In this document: piece after piece, positions 43,722 to 51,429 of the stretch | How the letters are laid out: every line of letters begins with the position of its first letter | Position numbering within the stretch: the stretch's first letter is position 1 | Assembly: GCA_963717945.1 (NCBI GenBank) | Contig: CAVQXT010000007.1 | Location: 1,426,001 to 1,490,000 of the forward strand | DNA length: 64,000 bases | Origin: FEN-299 sp963717945 | GTDB lineage: Bacteria; Acidobacteriota; Vicinamibacteria; Vicinamibacterales; Fen-181 | Reading direction: 5' to 3' | Made by a program: the position numbers and the translations under genes | Notes under the pieces: generated by a model | What the model was told of the DNA's origin: nothing | Seen by the model: only the letters and a program-made list of their open reading frames with translations | Databases searched by the model: none

Positions 43722-44369
43722 GTGACGCCCATCCTGGTGCGCCCGGTAAGGGAACAGCTCGAACACGACCGGGTCATCCGGCTGCTGCAGCAGCGATGGC
43801 GGCGCAAGTACGCGGTCGGCATCAACCAGGGCAGCGAGACGTTGGCGTCGGTGGGTCAGCCCGGCGCACTTATTTATCCCGACGTGGTGCTCACACCTCC
43901 AGGCCGGCCCGGCAAGCCGGAGATCGTGGTTGAGGTGGAGACCTCCGAGTCGGTCAACAACCTGGAGGCGCTGGCCGAGTGGCTGCGCATGAGCCAGCTC
44001 AAGGTCGCCTTCCACCTCTACGTGCCTACCGGTTCGGTGGACCCGGCCAAACGGCTGTGCGCGGAGCACCGCATCCCCGTGGCCGAGATCTGGACCTTCC
44101 ATCCCGTCGGCGACCAGATGCGCTTCACGATGGTCTACAAGGCTCCGCTGTCGGCCCGGGCCGCGAGACGCGCCGCGTCGGACGCGCTGGCCGGAAAGCG
44201 GGCGAAGCCGTCGTCGAAGAGCTCAAAGAAGGCCGCGAAGCCGGCCGCCGCGAAGAAGGCGGGAGCGAAGCAGGCGGGCGCGAAGGCGCCGGTGAAGCGA
44301 ACCGTGAAGACCGCGCCGAAGAAGCCGGCGAAGCCTGCAAAGACGAGCGCCGTCCGGAAGCGCCGCTAG
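43722..44369 (+). CDS. Putative PD-(D/E)XK-like protein with lysine/alanine-rich histone-H1-like tail
   Basis: A 215-residue protein. The N-terminal 140 residues are folded-looking: Y-P-D-V-V-L-T-P-P precedes E-I-V-V-E-V-E-T-S-E-S, a spacing like the PD...(D/E)-x-K core of restriction-type nucleases, though the terminal lysine is replaced by threonine. The last 75 residues are almost only K, A, P, S and R (for example K-K-A-A-K-P-A-A-A-K-K), as in histone H1-like nucleoid proteins. This suggests a DNA-bound protein; catalytic activity is uncertain. GTG 43722 has GGGAGG 6 nt upstream. It is divergent from hemE. Confidence 0.65.
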   Translation: MTPILVRPVREQLEHDRVIRLLQQRWRRKYAVGINQGSETLASVGQPGALIYPDVVLTPPGRPGKPEIVVEVETSESVNNLEALAEWLRMSQLKVAFHLYVPTGSVDPAKRLCAEHRIPVAEIWTFHPVGDQMRFTMVYKAPLSARAARRAASDALAGKRAKPSSKSSKKAAKPAAAKKAGAKQAGAKAPVKRTVKTAPKKPAKPAKTSAVRKRR

Positions 44370-44446
44370 GCGATCGTTCCCCCCACTCCCGGTCGCCCGT
44401 GCGTCGCGCGGTCCTGTGACCGTCTGCGGCCGACGGGCGGCTGGCA

Positions 44447-44452
44447 TATACT
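44447..44452 (+). promoter_or_regulatory. Putative -10 box for leaderless transcription of the VWFA gene
   Basis: TATACT, six bases (TACGGC), then ATG 44459. A start site 7 nt past the hexamer falls on the A of the start codon. No Shine-Dalgarno site is present. Confidence 0.55.
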
Positions 44453-44458
44453 TACGGC

Positions 44459-45820
44459 ATGTCGATGAACGGAAAACGGCTGAGTTTGGCCGTGGCGGCG
44501 GCGGCATTCCTGTCGGTCACCATCGCCGGCCACGCGCCATCGGGGCCGGCCCAGAACCCGAAACAAGGCCAGGGGCAGGGGCAGACGCCGCCCGTGCCGA
44601 AGGGGCCGATCACGGTGCCGCATGTCGTGCCGCCGCAAGCGGCGCCCCCGGCGCTCTTCCGCTCCGGGATCGAGATGGTGACGACCGACGTCATCACCCG
44701 CGGCAGCAACGGCCAATTCGTCGCCGACCTCAAGGGCGACGAGTTCGAGGTCTACGAGGACGGCGTGAAGCAGGAGGTCGTCCAGCTCCTGCTGTACCAC
44801 GGCGGGCGGCAGTACAGCCCGCTGGCCGCCCCGGTGCAGACACAGCGCGAGGGGATCGTGCTGCCGCCGCCGCGGCCGACCAACGACGCGGCAGGCCGCG
44901 TCTTCGTCTTCTTCCTCGACGATCTCCATCTCGACTTCCGGGATTCGCCCCGGATCAAGGACCTCATCAAGAAGATCCGCCAGGAGCTCGTGCACGACGG
45001 CGACATGTTCTGCGTCGTGTCCACGGGACCGTCGTCGCTCGCCATCGACATGACGTACGACCCGAAGCGGCTCGACGAGGCGATGGCGAGGATTACCGGG
45101 GCCGGCCTGAGCCCGAACGAGATCCTCGAGACCCCCGTCGGCATCCAGGGCCCGTCCGAGGTCCGCTACCGGGCGCACGTCGCCTTCTCGACCGCCTACG
45201 ATCTGCTGGACCAGCTCGAACAGATGCACAACCGGCGGAAGGTCTTCATCTACATCAGCAACGGCTACGACTTCAACCCGTTCCCCGGTTCGATCGCCAA
45301 CGCGGAGCAGGATCGGCTGAACCCCGGGTCGTCCCACATGCAGACCAACGCCGCGGGCCAGACCTACCTGAACGCCACCGACGATCCGAGCGCGCTCTTC
45401 AGCCAGCAGGGCGCCGAGTTCGCGGATGCCGACCTCGCGCGCGAGTTGGCGGAGCTGACGCGCTCGGCGAACCGCGCCAACGTGACCTTCTACGCCATCG
45501 ACCCGCGCGGGCTGACCGGGATGCTCGACCTCGACCAGAAGGTGGATCAGACCGAGTGGCAGGACTACATCCGCAAGTCGCAGGACAGCCTGCAGGTGCT
45601 GGCGAGCGAGACCGGCGGGATCGCCATCATCAACCAGAACCAGTTCGAGAAGGCCCTGAAGCGGATCGACGCCGAAACCAGTGACTACTACGTGCTCGGC
45701 TACTACTCGAGCAACCCCGACCCCTTGCGCCGCAACCGCCGCATCGAGGTCAAGGTCACGAGGAAGGACGTCACCGTCTGGGCCCGCCCCGGGTATTCCC
45801 TGAAGACCAAGAAGAAGTAG
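44459..45820 (+). CDS. Acidobacterial VWFA-related exported protein
   Basis: A 453-residue protein with a signal segment (L-S-L-A-V-A-A-A-A-F-L-S-V-T-I-A-G) followed by a Q/P/G-rich stretch. It belongs to the VWFA-related family typical of Acidobacteriota: V-T-T-D-V-I-T-R-G and the acidic repeat-like F-E-V-Y-E-D-G-V-K-Q near the front, then a degenerate von Willebrand A domain (V-F-V-F-F-L-D-D-L-H...R-K-V-F-I-Y-I-S-N-G). The C-terminus Y-Y-V-L-G-Y-Y-S...R-R-I-E-V-K-V-T-R-K is the conserved family end. Probably periplasmic or secreted and involved in protein contacts. An ATG two codons later is an alternative start. Confidence 0.9.
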   Translation: MSMNGKRLSLAVAAAAFLSVTIAGHAPSGPAQNPKQGQGQGQTPPVPKGPITVPHVVPPQAAPPALFRSGIEMVTTDVITRGSNGQFVADLKGDEFEVYEDGVKQEVVQLLLYHGGRQYSPLAAPVQTQREGIVLPPPRPTNDAAGRVFVFFLDDLHLDFRDSPRIKDLIKKIRQELVHDGDMFCVVSTGPSSLAIDMTYDPKRLDEAMARITGAGLSPNEILETPVGIQGPSEVRYRAHVAFSTAYDLLDQLEQMHNRRKVFIYISNGYDFNPFPGSIANAEQDRLNPGSSHMQTNAAGQTYLNATDDPSALFSQQGAEFADADLARELAELTRSANRANVTFYAIDPRGLTGMLDLDQKVDQTEWQDYIRKSQDSLQVLASETGGIAIINQNQFEKALKRIDAETSDYYVLGYYSSNPDPLRRNRRIEVKVTRKDVTVWARPGYSLKTKKK

Positions 45821-45831
45821 GGCAATAAAAA

Positions 45832-45859
45832 GGGGGTGGCAGGTTTCCCTGCCACCCCC
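45832..45859 (-). terminator. Intrinsic terminator of the TonB-dependent receptor gene
   Basis: A 12-bp perfect stem (GGGGGTGGCAGG with its complement) and a 4-nt loop; on the reverse strand it is followed by TTTTTATTG. It therefore terminates transcription from the receptor gene at 45912-49067; the heptad array lies between the stop codon and the stem. Confidence 0.9.
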
Positions 45860-45866
45860 GAACTGT

Positions 45867-45908
45867 CTCAGCCCTCAGCCCAGAGCCCTCAGCCCAGAGC
45901 TTTGAGCC
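45867..45908. repeat. Heptad repeat array 6 (six units)
   Basis: CTCAGCC, CTCAGCC, CAGAGCC, CTCAGCC, CAGAGCT, TTGAGCC, starting 3 nt past the receptor stop codon and lying before its terminator, so it is transcribed in the 3' untranslated region. Confidence 0.85.
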
Positions 45909-45911
45909 TTC

Positions 45912-48900
45912 CTAGAACCTGAACCGCGCGCCCAGCTGCATCTGCCACCGCGACCGGAGATCGTCACGCTGGAAGGTGCCCGGGAACACCGCGTTCACGC
46001 TGCTCGGCGAAGAGATCGCGTACTTGATCTTCCCCGTGGCCGCGTCGATCCCGTTGTAGGAGAACTCCTCGGACATCGGGAAATAGCCCCAATACTGCCA
46101 GCCCCAGTTGTTGTTGAGCATGTTGAGGAAGTTGAAGATCGTGAGCGTGACCTCCGCCTTCGTCTTCCCGCCGGTCGGGATGCTCGCCGTGTACTGAATG
46201 TCCAACTGGTTCTGCCAGGGCGCGCGGCCGCAGTTGCGCGGAATGACCTGGCCGCTGTACTGGCTGGCGCACGGGTCCTGGGCGAAGTAGTCGGCCATCT
46301 GCTGGTACGTGCCGCCAGTGACGATCACCTGGTTGGGGGACGAAGGCACCCACAGCAGGTCGTTATACGCGCCGTCGCCGTTGGCGTCGTTATACCAGCC
46401 CTGCGAGTACCGCCGCCCGGTCATCCCGTTGTAGAAGAACGCGACCTGGTGCGACACGCCAAGCGTGCGAGGCAGATCGACGCTCATCGAGATGTTGACG
46501 CGGTGGCCCGGATCGAAGTTGCCGTAGGACTCGCTCAGGTTGTTCGTGTAGTACTGGTACGGCTGATTCGACCAGTTCGACCGCGCGACGCTGGACGTCC
46601 CGTCGTTGAGTGAGTACGCCCGGCCGTAGAGGTACGACGCCTTGAAGTAGAGGCCGTGGCGGTAGGGCCGCTCGGCCGAGAAGGTCGTCGTCCACGCGTG
46701 GCCCATCGAGGTGTTGTAGAGCAGCATCGCGTCGTTGATATCGGTGTGGGCCTTCTGCACCAGGATCTGCCCGGTCGGCGGCTGTCCCGACGTCTTCGGG
46801 ATGTAGTTGAGATTCTGGTAAGCGATGTCCTTGATCGTCTTGGTGTAGAGGAACTCCGCCGTGCCGACCATGCCCCAGAACAGGTCGTGGTCGAACGCCA
46901 CGTTCGCGCGGACGATCTCCGGGTACTTGTAATTCGGGTCGATCAGGCTGAGCGACTGGTTGCCCGAGTTCCCGACCGTCGTCGGCTGGGCGTTCGGGTC
47001 GGCGACGAACGCGATCGCGTTCGTGCTGTTGAAGTTGACCGAAAGGTTCGTGAATTCGAGGCCCGTGCCGGTGTACTGATTCGACAGCCAGACGTACGGC
47101 GTGCGGCCCGTGAAGAGCCCGACGCCGCCGCGCAGTTGACTGCGGGAGGCCGCCGCGCCGGCGCTCAGATCCCAGTTGAACCCGACGCGCGGCGAATACA
47201 TCGTCGGATTCGGGACCACCGCCGTCGAGTAGCCGTAGTAGGTGGTCGCGAGCGGGTTGTCCGCGGGCTTCGTCGGGAAGTGCGGCTTGTCGATGCGGAT
47301 GCCGTAGGTCAGCGTGAAGTTCGGCTTCATGCGCCACTTGTCGCCGACGTAGACGCCGAACTGCTGAACGCTCCAGTCGGCGGCCTTGTTCGGGTTGTTC
47401 GGGTCGTTGGAGAAGTAGTGGCTGTAGCCGCCCGCGATGCCGGCCTGGAAGTTCGCGATGCTGCTGAACCGGTACTGGCCGTAGAGGTTCTGGATGAACA
47501 GGTTGTAGAACTTGTACAGCTCGTTCTGCGTGCCGAAGGAGAACGTGTGCTGCCCGCGGACCCAGGTGATGTCGTCGCTGATCTGCACGATGTCCTGGTT
47601 CAGCGCGTTGGCCTGCGACGAGTACTCCGTGCCGAACTGCACGTACCTGCCGCCCGACAAGTCGACGCGGACCTGCGGGAAGGCCGGGTTGCCGGGCTGC
47701 CCGCCGCGCAAGTTGCGCTCGCGCTGGTAGGTGACGCGGAACTCGTTGAACAGCCGGCCGAACGAGCTGTTGAGCTGCACGACCGACGACAGCATCTTGT
47801 CGGTCATGTGGTAGTAGTTGCTCGGCATGATGTAGCTGGTGGCGCTCGGGAAACCGATGTCCGCCACGGCGTCCACGTAGTTCTCACGAACGGTCAGCTG
47901 GTGGTTGGCGCCGAGGTTGAAGTCCACGCGGCCGAAGAACTTGTTGGAGTTGTTCGCCCGGCTGTATTCGGTGAGGCCGCCCGCGTCGTAGCCGTACTGG
48001 CTCTGGGCGATCGCGATCACCTGCTGCGCCTCGGCCGAGCCCGGGAACGTCTGGCCGGACGACCCGTCGAGCGAGTAGCCCGTCGGCGTGTCCTTGCGGG
48101 CCCAATCGGCGTTGGCGAAGAAGAACGCCCTGTTCTTCAGGACCGGCCCGCCGACGGTGAACCCATACTGCTTGTCGGTGAACTTGCCCACCTTCGTGTC
48201 GGCCGGCTGCGGGTTCGACTGGGTGGGAAGGGGCGGGATGTCGCCGATGAGCGTCTGGTTGCGGCCCACGTAGTAGGCGCCGCCGTGGAAGGCGTTGGTG
48301 CCGCTCTTGGTGATGGCGTTGATCCCGCCGCCCGAGAACCCGCCCTGGCGCACGTCGTAGGGCGAGACGAGCAGCTGGATTTCCTGGATGGCGTCGAGGC
48401 TGATCGGCTGCGTGCCCGTCTGGCCGCCCGGCGTGCCGGTGGCGGCGAGGCCGAACACGTCGTTGTTGACCGCGCCGTCGATCTGCATGTTGTTGTAGCG
48501 GTTGTTTCGGCCCGCCACGCTGACGAACTCGGTGCCGCCCGCGCTGTCGGACGTCACGTTGAAGTAGGGCGACGTGCGCGCGAAGTCGTTGATGCTCCGG
48601 TTGATCGTCGGCAGCGCGTTGATCGTCTGCGCGGCGATGTTCGACGCCGTGCCCGCGCGCTGGGTGTCGATCATCTGCGCCTCGGCCACCACGTTCACCG
48701 TCTCGGTGACCGTCGCCAGCCCCAGCGTGAACTCGACTTCGCGCACTTCGCCGAGGGCGACGTTGATGTCCTTCTGCTCGGCGTCCCTGAACCCCGACAT
48801 CGTCACCTTGATGGTGTAGGGGCCGCCGACGCGCACGGCGTTCATCGTGAAGTGGCCGTCGGCCTGCGTGACCGATTCATAGGTCGTGCCGGTGGGGGTG

Positions 48901-49067
48901 TGCACGGCGGTCACCGTGGCGCCCGGCAGCACGCCCTTCTGCGCGTCCATCACCACGCCGGAGAGGGTCCCGGTCGTCGCGTTCTGGCCGAAGCCAGCCT
49001 GGGCGCCGACCAGCAGCAGCATCACCGCCGCCGCCACGCACAGGACGTTCTTGGATAGAGTATTCAT
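45912..49067 (-). CDS. TonB-dependent/OmpA-type receptor with carboxypeptidase-regulatory domain
   Basis: A 1051-residue outer-membrane protein. After the signal peptide (V-L-C-V-A-A-A-V-M-L-L-L-V-G-A-Q-A) comes a carboxypeptidase D regulatory-like beta-sandwich (G-V-V-M-D-A-Q-K-G-V-L-P-G-A-T-V), a plug region (R-N-N-R-Y-N-N-M-Q-I-D-G) and a long beta-barrel ending in aromatic F-R-F. Such receptors take up large substrates, often glycans, or act as adhesins in Acidobacteriota; ligand unknown. A GGAG precedes the ATG, with a strong promoter 130 nt upstream. Confidence 0.9.
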   Translation of the reverse strand: MNTLSKNVLCVAAAVMLLLVGAQAGFGQNATTGTLSGVVMDAQKGVLPGATVTAVHTPTGTTYESVTQADGHFTMNAVRVGGPYTIKVTMSGFRDAEQKDINVALGEVREVEFTLGLATVTETVNVVAEAQMIDTQRAGTASNIAAQTINALPTINRSINDFARTSPYFNVTSDSAGGTEFVSVAGRNNRYNNMQIDGAVNNDVFGLAATGTPGGQTGTQPISLDAIQEIQLLVSPYDVRQGGFSGGGINAITKSGTNAFHGGAYYVGRNQTLIGDIPPLPTQSNPQPADTKVGKFTDKQYGFTVGGPVLKNRAFFFANADWARKDTPTGYSLDGSSGQTFPGSAEAQQVIAIAQSQYGYDAGGLTEYSRANNSNKFFGRVDFNLGANHQLTVRENYVDAVADIGFPSATSYIMPSNYYHMTDKMLSSVVQLNSSFGRLFNEFRVTYQRERNLRGGQPGNPAFPQVRVDLSGGRYVQFGTEYSSQANALNQDIVQISDDITWVRGQHTFSFGTQNELYKFYNLFIQNLYGQYRFSSIANFQAGIAGGYSHYFSNDPNNPNKAADWSVQQFGVYVGDKWRMKPNFTLTYGIRIDKPHFPTKPADNPLATTYYGYSTAVVPNPTMYSPRVGFNWDLSAGAAASRSQLRGGVGLFTGRTPYVWLSNQYTGTGLEFTNLSVNFNSTNAIAFVADPNAQPTTVGNSGNQSLSLIDPNYKYPEIVRANVAFDHDLFWGMVGTAEFLYTKTIKDIAYQNLNYIPKTSGQPPTGQILVQKAHTDINDAMLLYNTSMGHAWTTTFSAERPYRHGLYFKASYLYGRAYSLNDGTSSVARSNWSNQPYQYYTNNLSESYGNFDPGHRVNISMSVDLPRTLGVSHQVAFFYNGMTGRRYSQGWYNDANGDGAYNDLLWVPSSPNQVIVTGGTYQQMADYFAQDPCASQYSGQVIPRNCGRAPWQNQLDIQYTASIPTGGKTKAEVTLTIFNFLNMLNNNWGWQYWGYFPMSEEFSYNGIDAATGKIKYAISSPSSVNAVFPGTFQRDDLRSRWQMQLGARFRF

Positions 49068-49199
49068 GCTTCGCTCCGCTTCTCCTCACAGGCTCCTGGG
49101 AATGAGCCAATCACACACGTGCACCACGTCTCGATTTCCCGTGGAAAAGGCCGACGATCAGAGCGGCGATCATCGAAGCCGCGGGCCGGCCGACTCGAA

Positions 49200-49228
49200 A
49201 CAATAGACTGAGTTCGGCCCCAAGTCAA
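49200..49228 (-). promoter_or_regulatory. Sigma-70 promoter of the TonB-dependent receptor
   Basis: Reverse strand TTGACT (49228-49223), 17-nt spacer, TATTGT (49205-49200). It leaves a 5' leader of about 126 nt, long for this window. Confidence 0.65.
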
Positions 49229-49313
49229 CGGCTCACCTTGGCCGTCCGCGCGTCCTGGCGACCGCCCGACGGCGCCGGCGTCCCGCCGGCGCGCGGCGAC
49301 AGGCACAGACAAG

Positions 49314-50222
49314 TCATGACCTTCGCGGTCGGGCACCTCCTTCGTCGATGAGGGCGGGCGAGTCCAGGGCCCGGGCGGCCCGCTCGATCGCCACGTCGAG
49401 GTATTCCCGGTCGAGTTCGACGCCGAGGAAGTCAAGACCGAGCCGGGCGCACGCCACGGCCGTCGAGCCGAGGCCCGTGAACGGATCGAGGACCCGGCGC
49501 GCGCGGGACGTGCCGTGCAGCCGCAGGCAGTACTCCGGCAGCCGTTCGGGGAACGTCGCCGGGTGCGGCCGGTCCTTCTCGCGGCTGTTGATCGTGTCGT
49601 AGGGAAGGAACCACGCATTTCCCCGGCACCGCCGGTTGCCCGCGCCCTTCCGCCACCGCCCGACATTCGACGGGTCCTGGTACGCCACGCCGATCGCCGT
49701 CCGGTCGAGCGCCGTGTCGCCGGATGGCGTGAAGTGGAAGATGAACTCGTGGCAGTCGTTGACGAACCGGGAACTGTTGATCGGCTTGTAGTGGCCGACC
49801 GCCAGGTCGCGCGTCAGGCCGGCGGCGGCGCCCGCCGCGTTCTGTTCGATCACGATCGACTTCACCCAGTGAATCGTGTTCTGGAGCCGCAGGTGCGGCC
49901 GCACGGCCTGCGCGATGTCCATCGCCACCCACGGGTCCTTGGGCTTCGCGCCCACGTTCAGGAACAGCGACCCGCCCGGCGCGAGCAGGTCGGCCACCTC
50001 CCGCACCCATCGCCCGGTCCAGCCGAGGTACTCGTCGCGCGGCAGCGTGTCCTCGTACGAGCGGTAGCGAGTCCCGAGATTGTAGGGCGGCGAGGTGACG
50101 ACGACGTCAATCGACGCCCGCTCGATGAGCGGCAGGACGTTGAGACAGTCGCCCTGAAAGAAACGGAGCGTCACCGGGCCGCGCCGAAGCTCCGCGTACG
50201 GCTGCAGTGATGGTGGCTTCAC
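49314..50222 (-). CDS. Site-specific DNA methyltransferase (N4-cytosine/N6-adenine, beta class)
   Basis: A 302-residue DNA amino-methyltransferase. The catalytic motif T-S-P-P-Y-N is at residues 43-48 and the SAM-binding motif D-P-F-T-G-L-G-S-T near 245, so the order is catalytic first, SAM second, the beta arrangement. S-P-P-Y is common in N4-cytosine enzymes, but adenine methylation cannot be excluded. No restriction endonuclease or specificity subunit lies nearby, so it appears solitary. It starts at GTG 50222 with no Shine-Dalgarno site; a start further in would truncate the fold. Confidence 0.88.
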   Translation of the reverse strand: MKPPSLQPYAELRRGPVTLRFFQGDCLNVLPLIERASIDVVVTSPPYNLGTRYRSYEDTLPRDEYLGWTGRWVREVADLLAPGGSLFLNVGAKPKDPWVAMDIAQAVRPHLRLQNTIHWVKSIVIEQNAAGAAAGLTRDLAVGHYKPINSSRFVNDCHEFIFHFTPSGDTALDRTAIGVAYQDPSNVGRWRKGAGNRRCRGNAWFLPYDTINSREKDRPHPATFPERLPEYCLRLHGTSRARRVLDPFTGLGSTAVACARLGLDFLGVELDREYLDVAIERAARALDSPALIDEGGARPRRS

Positions 50223-50234
50223 CGTGAGAGGGCC

Positions 50235-50450
50235 CTAGGACGCGCGCGCGACCGCCACCAGGGACAGCGCCGGGTCCGCCCCGGGCCGGACACGGGGAAT
50301 CGCATGATTGCGCCGGTGCGCGTGCTCGGTGCACTCGTCGCCCTTTTCCTCGACGTACACGACTTCCCGGTCACCCGCCAGATCGAAATACCGGCCGACG
50401 ACACAGCCACAGGCGAGCGTGGAGAAACCGAGAAGCCGGACGAGGCTCAT
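50235..50450 (-). CDS. Hypothetical small protein with a Cys/His-rich motif
   Basis: A 71-residue product starting MSLVRLLGFSTLACGCVVGR, a short hydrophobic signal-like start, then Y-F-D-L-A-G-D-R-E-V-V-Y-V-E-E and G-D-E-C-T-E-H-A-H-R-R-N-H. The C-T-E-H-A-H-x-x-N-H cluster could bind metal (inference). AAGGAG 7 nt before ATG 50450 supports translation. It ends 12 nt before the methyltransferase start on the same strand, a likely operon. I do not recognise the family. Confidence 0.65.
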   Translation of the reverse strand: MSLVRLLGFSTLACGCVVGRYFDLAGDREVVYVEEKGDECTEHAHRRNHAIPRVRPGADPALSLVAVARAS

Positions 50451-50706
50451 GACGAACTCCTTGGACGGATACCGCGGAGTGTCGCAGAAGGAGCAACGGG
50501 TGGTTAGCCCCTTCGGCGGGCTCGGCGCTCTCCACGGCATCCGTTGTCAGTCACGCTAGCAACCGGCGTGCCGGACGCGGCGAGTCTGGTTCTGGACGGG
50601 GAGCCGAGGCACCGGGTTCGCACCGAGTCGGAATTGCACACTTTCTGGCAGAGTCCGCCGGCGGCGCAGCCGCTCCTCTCGGCTGGCTCGAGGCGGGATT
50701 GCCCCG

Positions 50707-50739
50707 ATTTGGATCGGCCACCCCAAGAATTTGGATCGG
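50707..50739. repeat. Two direct copies of ATTTGGATCGG
   Basis: The 11-mer occurs at 50707-50717 and 50729-50739, two helical turns apart (22 bp), 19 bp upstream of a promoter. The TTGGATCGG core also occurs in the large inverted repeat at 14110-14180. Confidence 0.7.
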
Positions 50740-50757
50740 TTGTCGGGGTCCCGAGCC

Positions 50758-50786
50758 TTGACACGGTCGCTTGGGCAGGGGATAGT
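50758..50786 (+). promoter_or_regulatory. Promoter of the glutaredoxin gene
   Basis: TTGACA at 50758-50763, a 17-nt spacer and GATAGT at 50781-50786. The leader to the ATG would be about 66 nt. Confidence 0.55.
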
Positions 50787-50858
50787 CCCATGACTCGTCG
50801 CCCTGGCCTCCCGTCATCACGCTGGCCGGGCGCTGAGGCCGCCGACCGGGGAGGGTTC

Positions 50859-51173
50859 ATGTCCGTCCCACGCATTGTTCTCTACGCGACCTCCGATTGC
50901 CCGCACTGCGCGGTCGCGCGCGAGGCCATCCGGGCGTCCGGCGAGTCGTGGGAAGAGCGGGATCCGACGACGGACCCCGAGGCGTTGCGCGAACTGCTGA
51001 CGCGCGCGGCGTCGGCCACGGTACCGACGGTCCTCATCGGCAACCGGGCGCTGGTGGGGTTCGACCGGGACCGATTCGAGCAGATGCTGAGCCAGGCGCC
51101 GTACGAGCCCCCGGTCCGGCCGCCGGAAACGCCCGAGGAACTGGCCGAGGCGGACCCGGATCCGACGGAATAG
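50859..51173 (+). CDS. Glutaredoxin-like protein
   Basis: A 104-residue thioredoxin-fold protein: I-V-L-Y-A-T-S-D-C-P-H-C near residues 6-17 has the redox C-P-H-C, and A-T-V-P-T-V-L-I-G-N has the cis-proline. The C-terminal 25 residues are acidic and proline-rich. Likely a cytoplasmic disulfide reductase. A long upstream extension is open, but GGGGAGGG 4 nt before ATG 50859 marks the start. The TAG stop is the first three bases of a heptad array. Confidence 0.88.
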   Translation: MSVPRIVLYATSDCPHCAVAREAIRASGESWEERDPTTDPEALRELLTRAASATVPTVLIGNRALVGFDRDRFEQMLSQAPYEPPVRPPETPEELAEADPDPTE

Positions 51174-51259
51174 GCTCAGGGCTTATGGCTCAGGGCTCAA
51201 GGCTCAGGGCTCAAGGCTCAAGCTCGGAGGCTTAAGGCTTAAGGCTCAAGGCTCAAGGA
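51171..51259. repeat. Heptad repeat array 7 (about twelve units)
   Basis: TAGGCTC, AGGGCTT, ATGGCTC, AGGGCTC, AAGGCTC, AGGGCTC, AAGGCTC, an eight-base slip, then AGGCTTA, AGGCTTA, AGGCTCA, AGGCTCA. The first unit contains the glutaredoxin stop codon. It is the longest array in the window. Confidence 0.9.
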
Positions 51260-51365
51260 GGGCGGGCCGTACACGAGCGTCGCACGGTGTGACTCGCGTG
51301 ACTCGGCCTGCAGCCTGCAGCCCTATTCAAGTACAAGCAAATGACCGAGATAGAGAACAGGGGGG

Positions 51366-51393
51366 TTGCGCGGCCCGGCAATTCTGCTACAAT
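51366..51393 (+). promoter_or_regulatory. Extended -10 promoter of the penicillin-binding protein gene
   Basis: TTGCGC at 51366-51371, 16-nt spacer, TACAAT at 51388-51393 preceded by TGC (extended -10). The leader is about 30 nt and has no clear Shine-Dalgarno site. Confidence 0.6.
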
Positions 51394-51429
51394 CCTGCCA
51401 GTCGCGTTACCCTGTTGCGTAAGTTGCCC

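Larger units (their letters stand above)
50451..50858. other. Gene-free intergenic region with direct repeats and a promoter
   Basis: No credible gene is seen in this 408-base gap between divergent genes. It contains two copies of ATTTGGATCGG and a promoter for the glutaredoxin gene. Confidence 0.5.

Noticed and set aside
46656..49058. An 800-codon forward open frame
   Set aside because: It is antisense to the TonB-dependent receptor, whose signal peptide, plug and barrel are evident.
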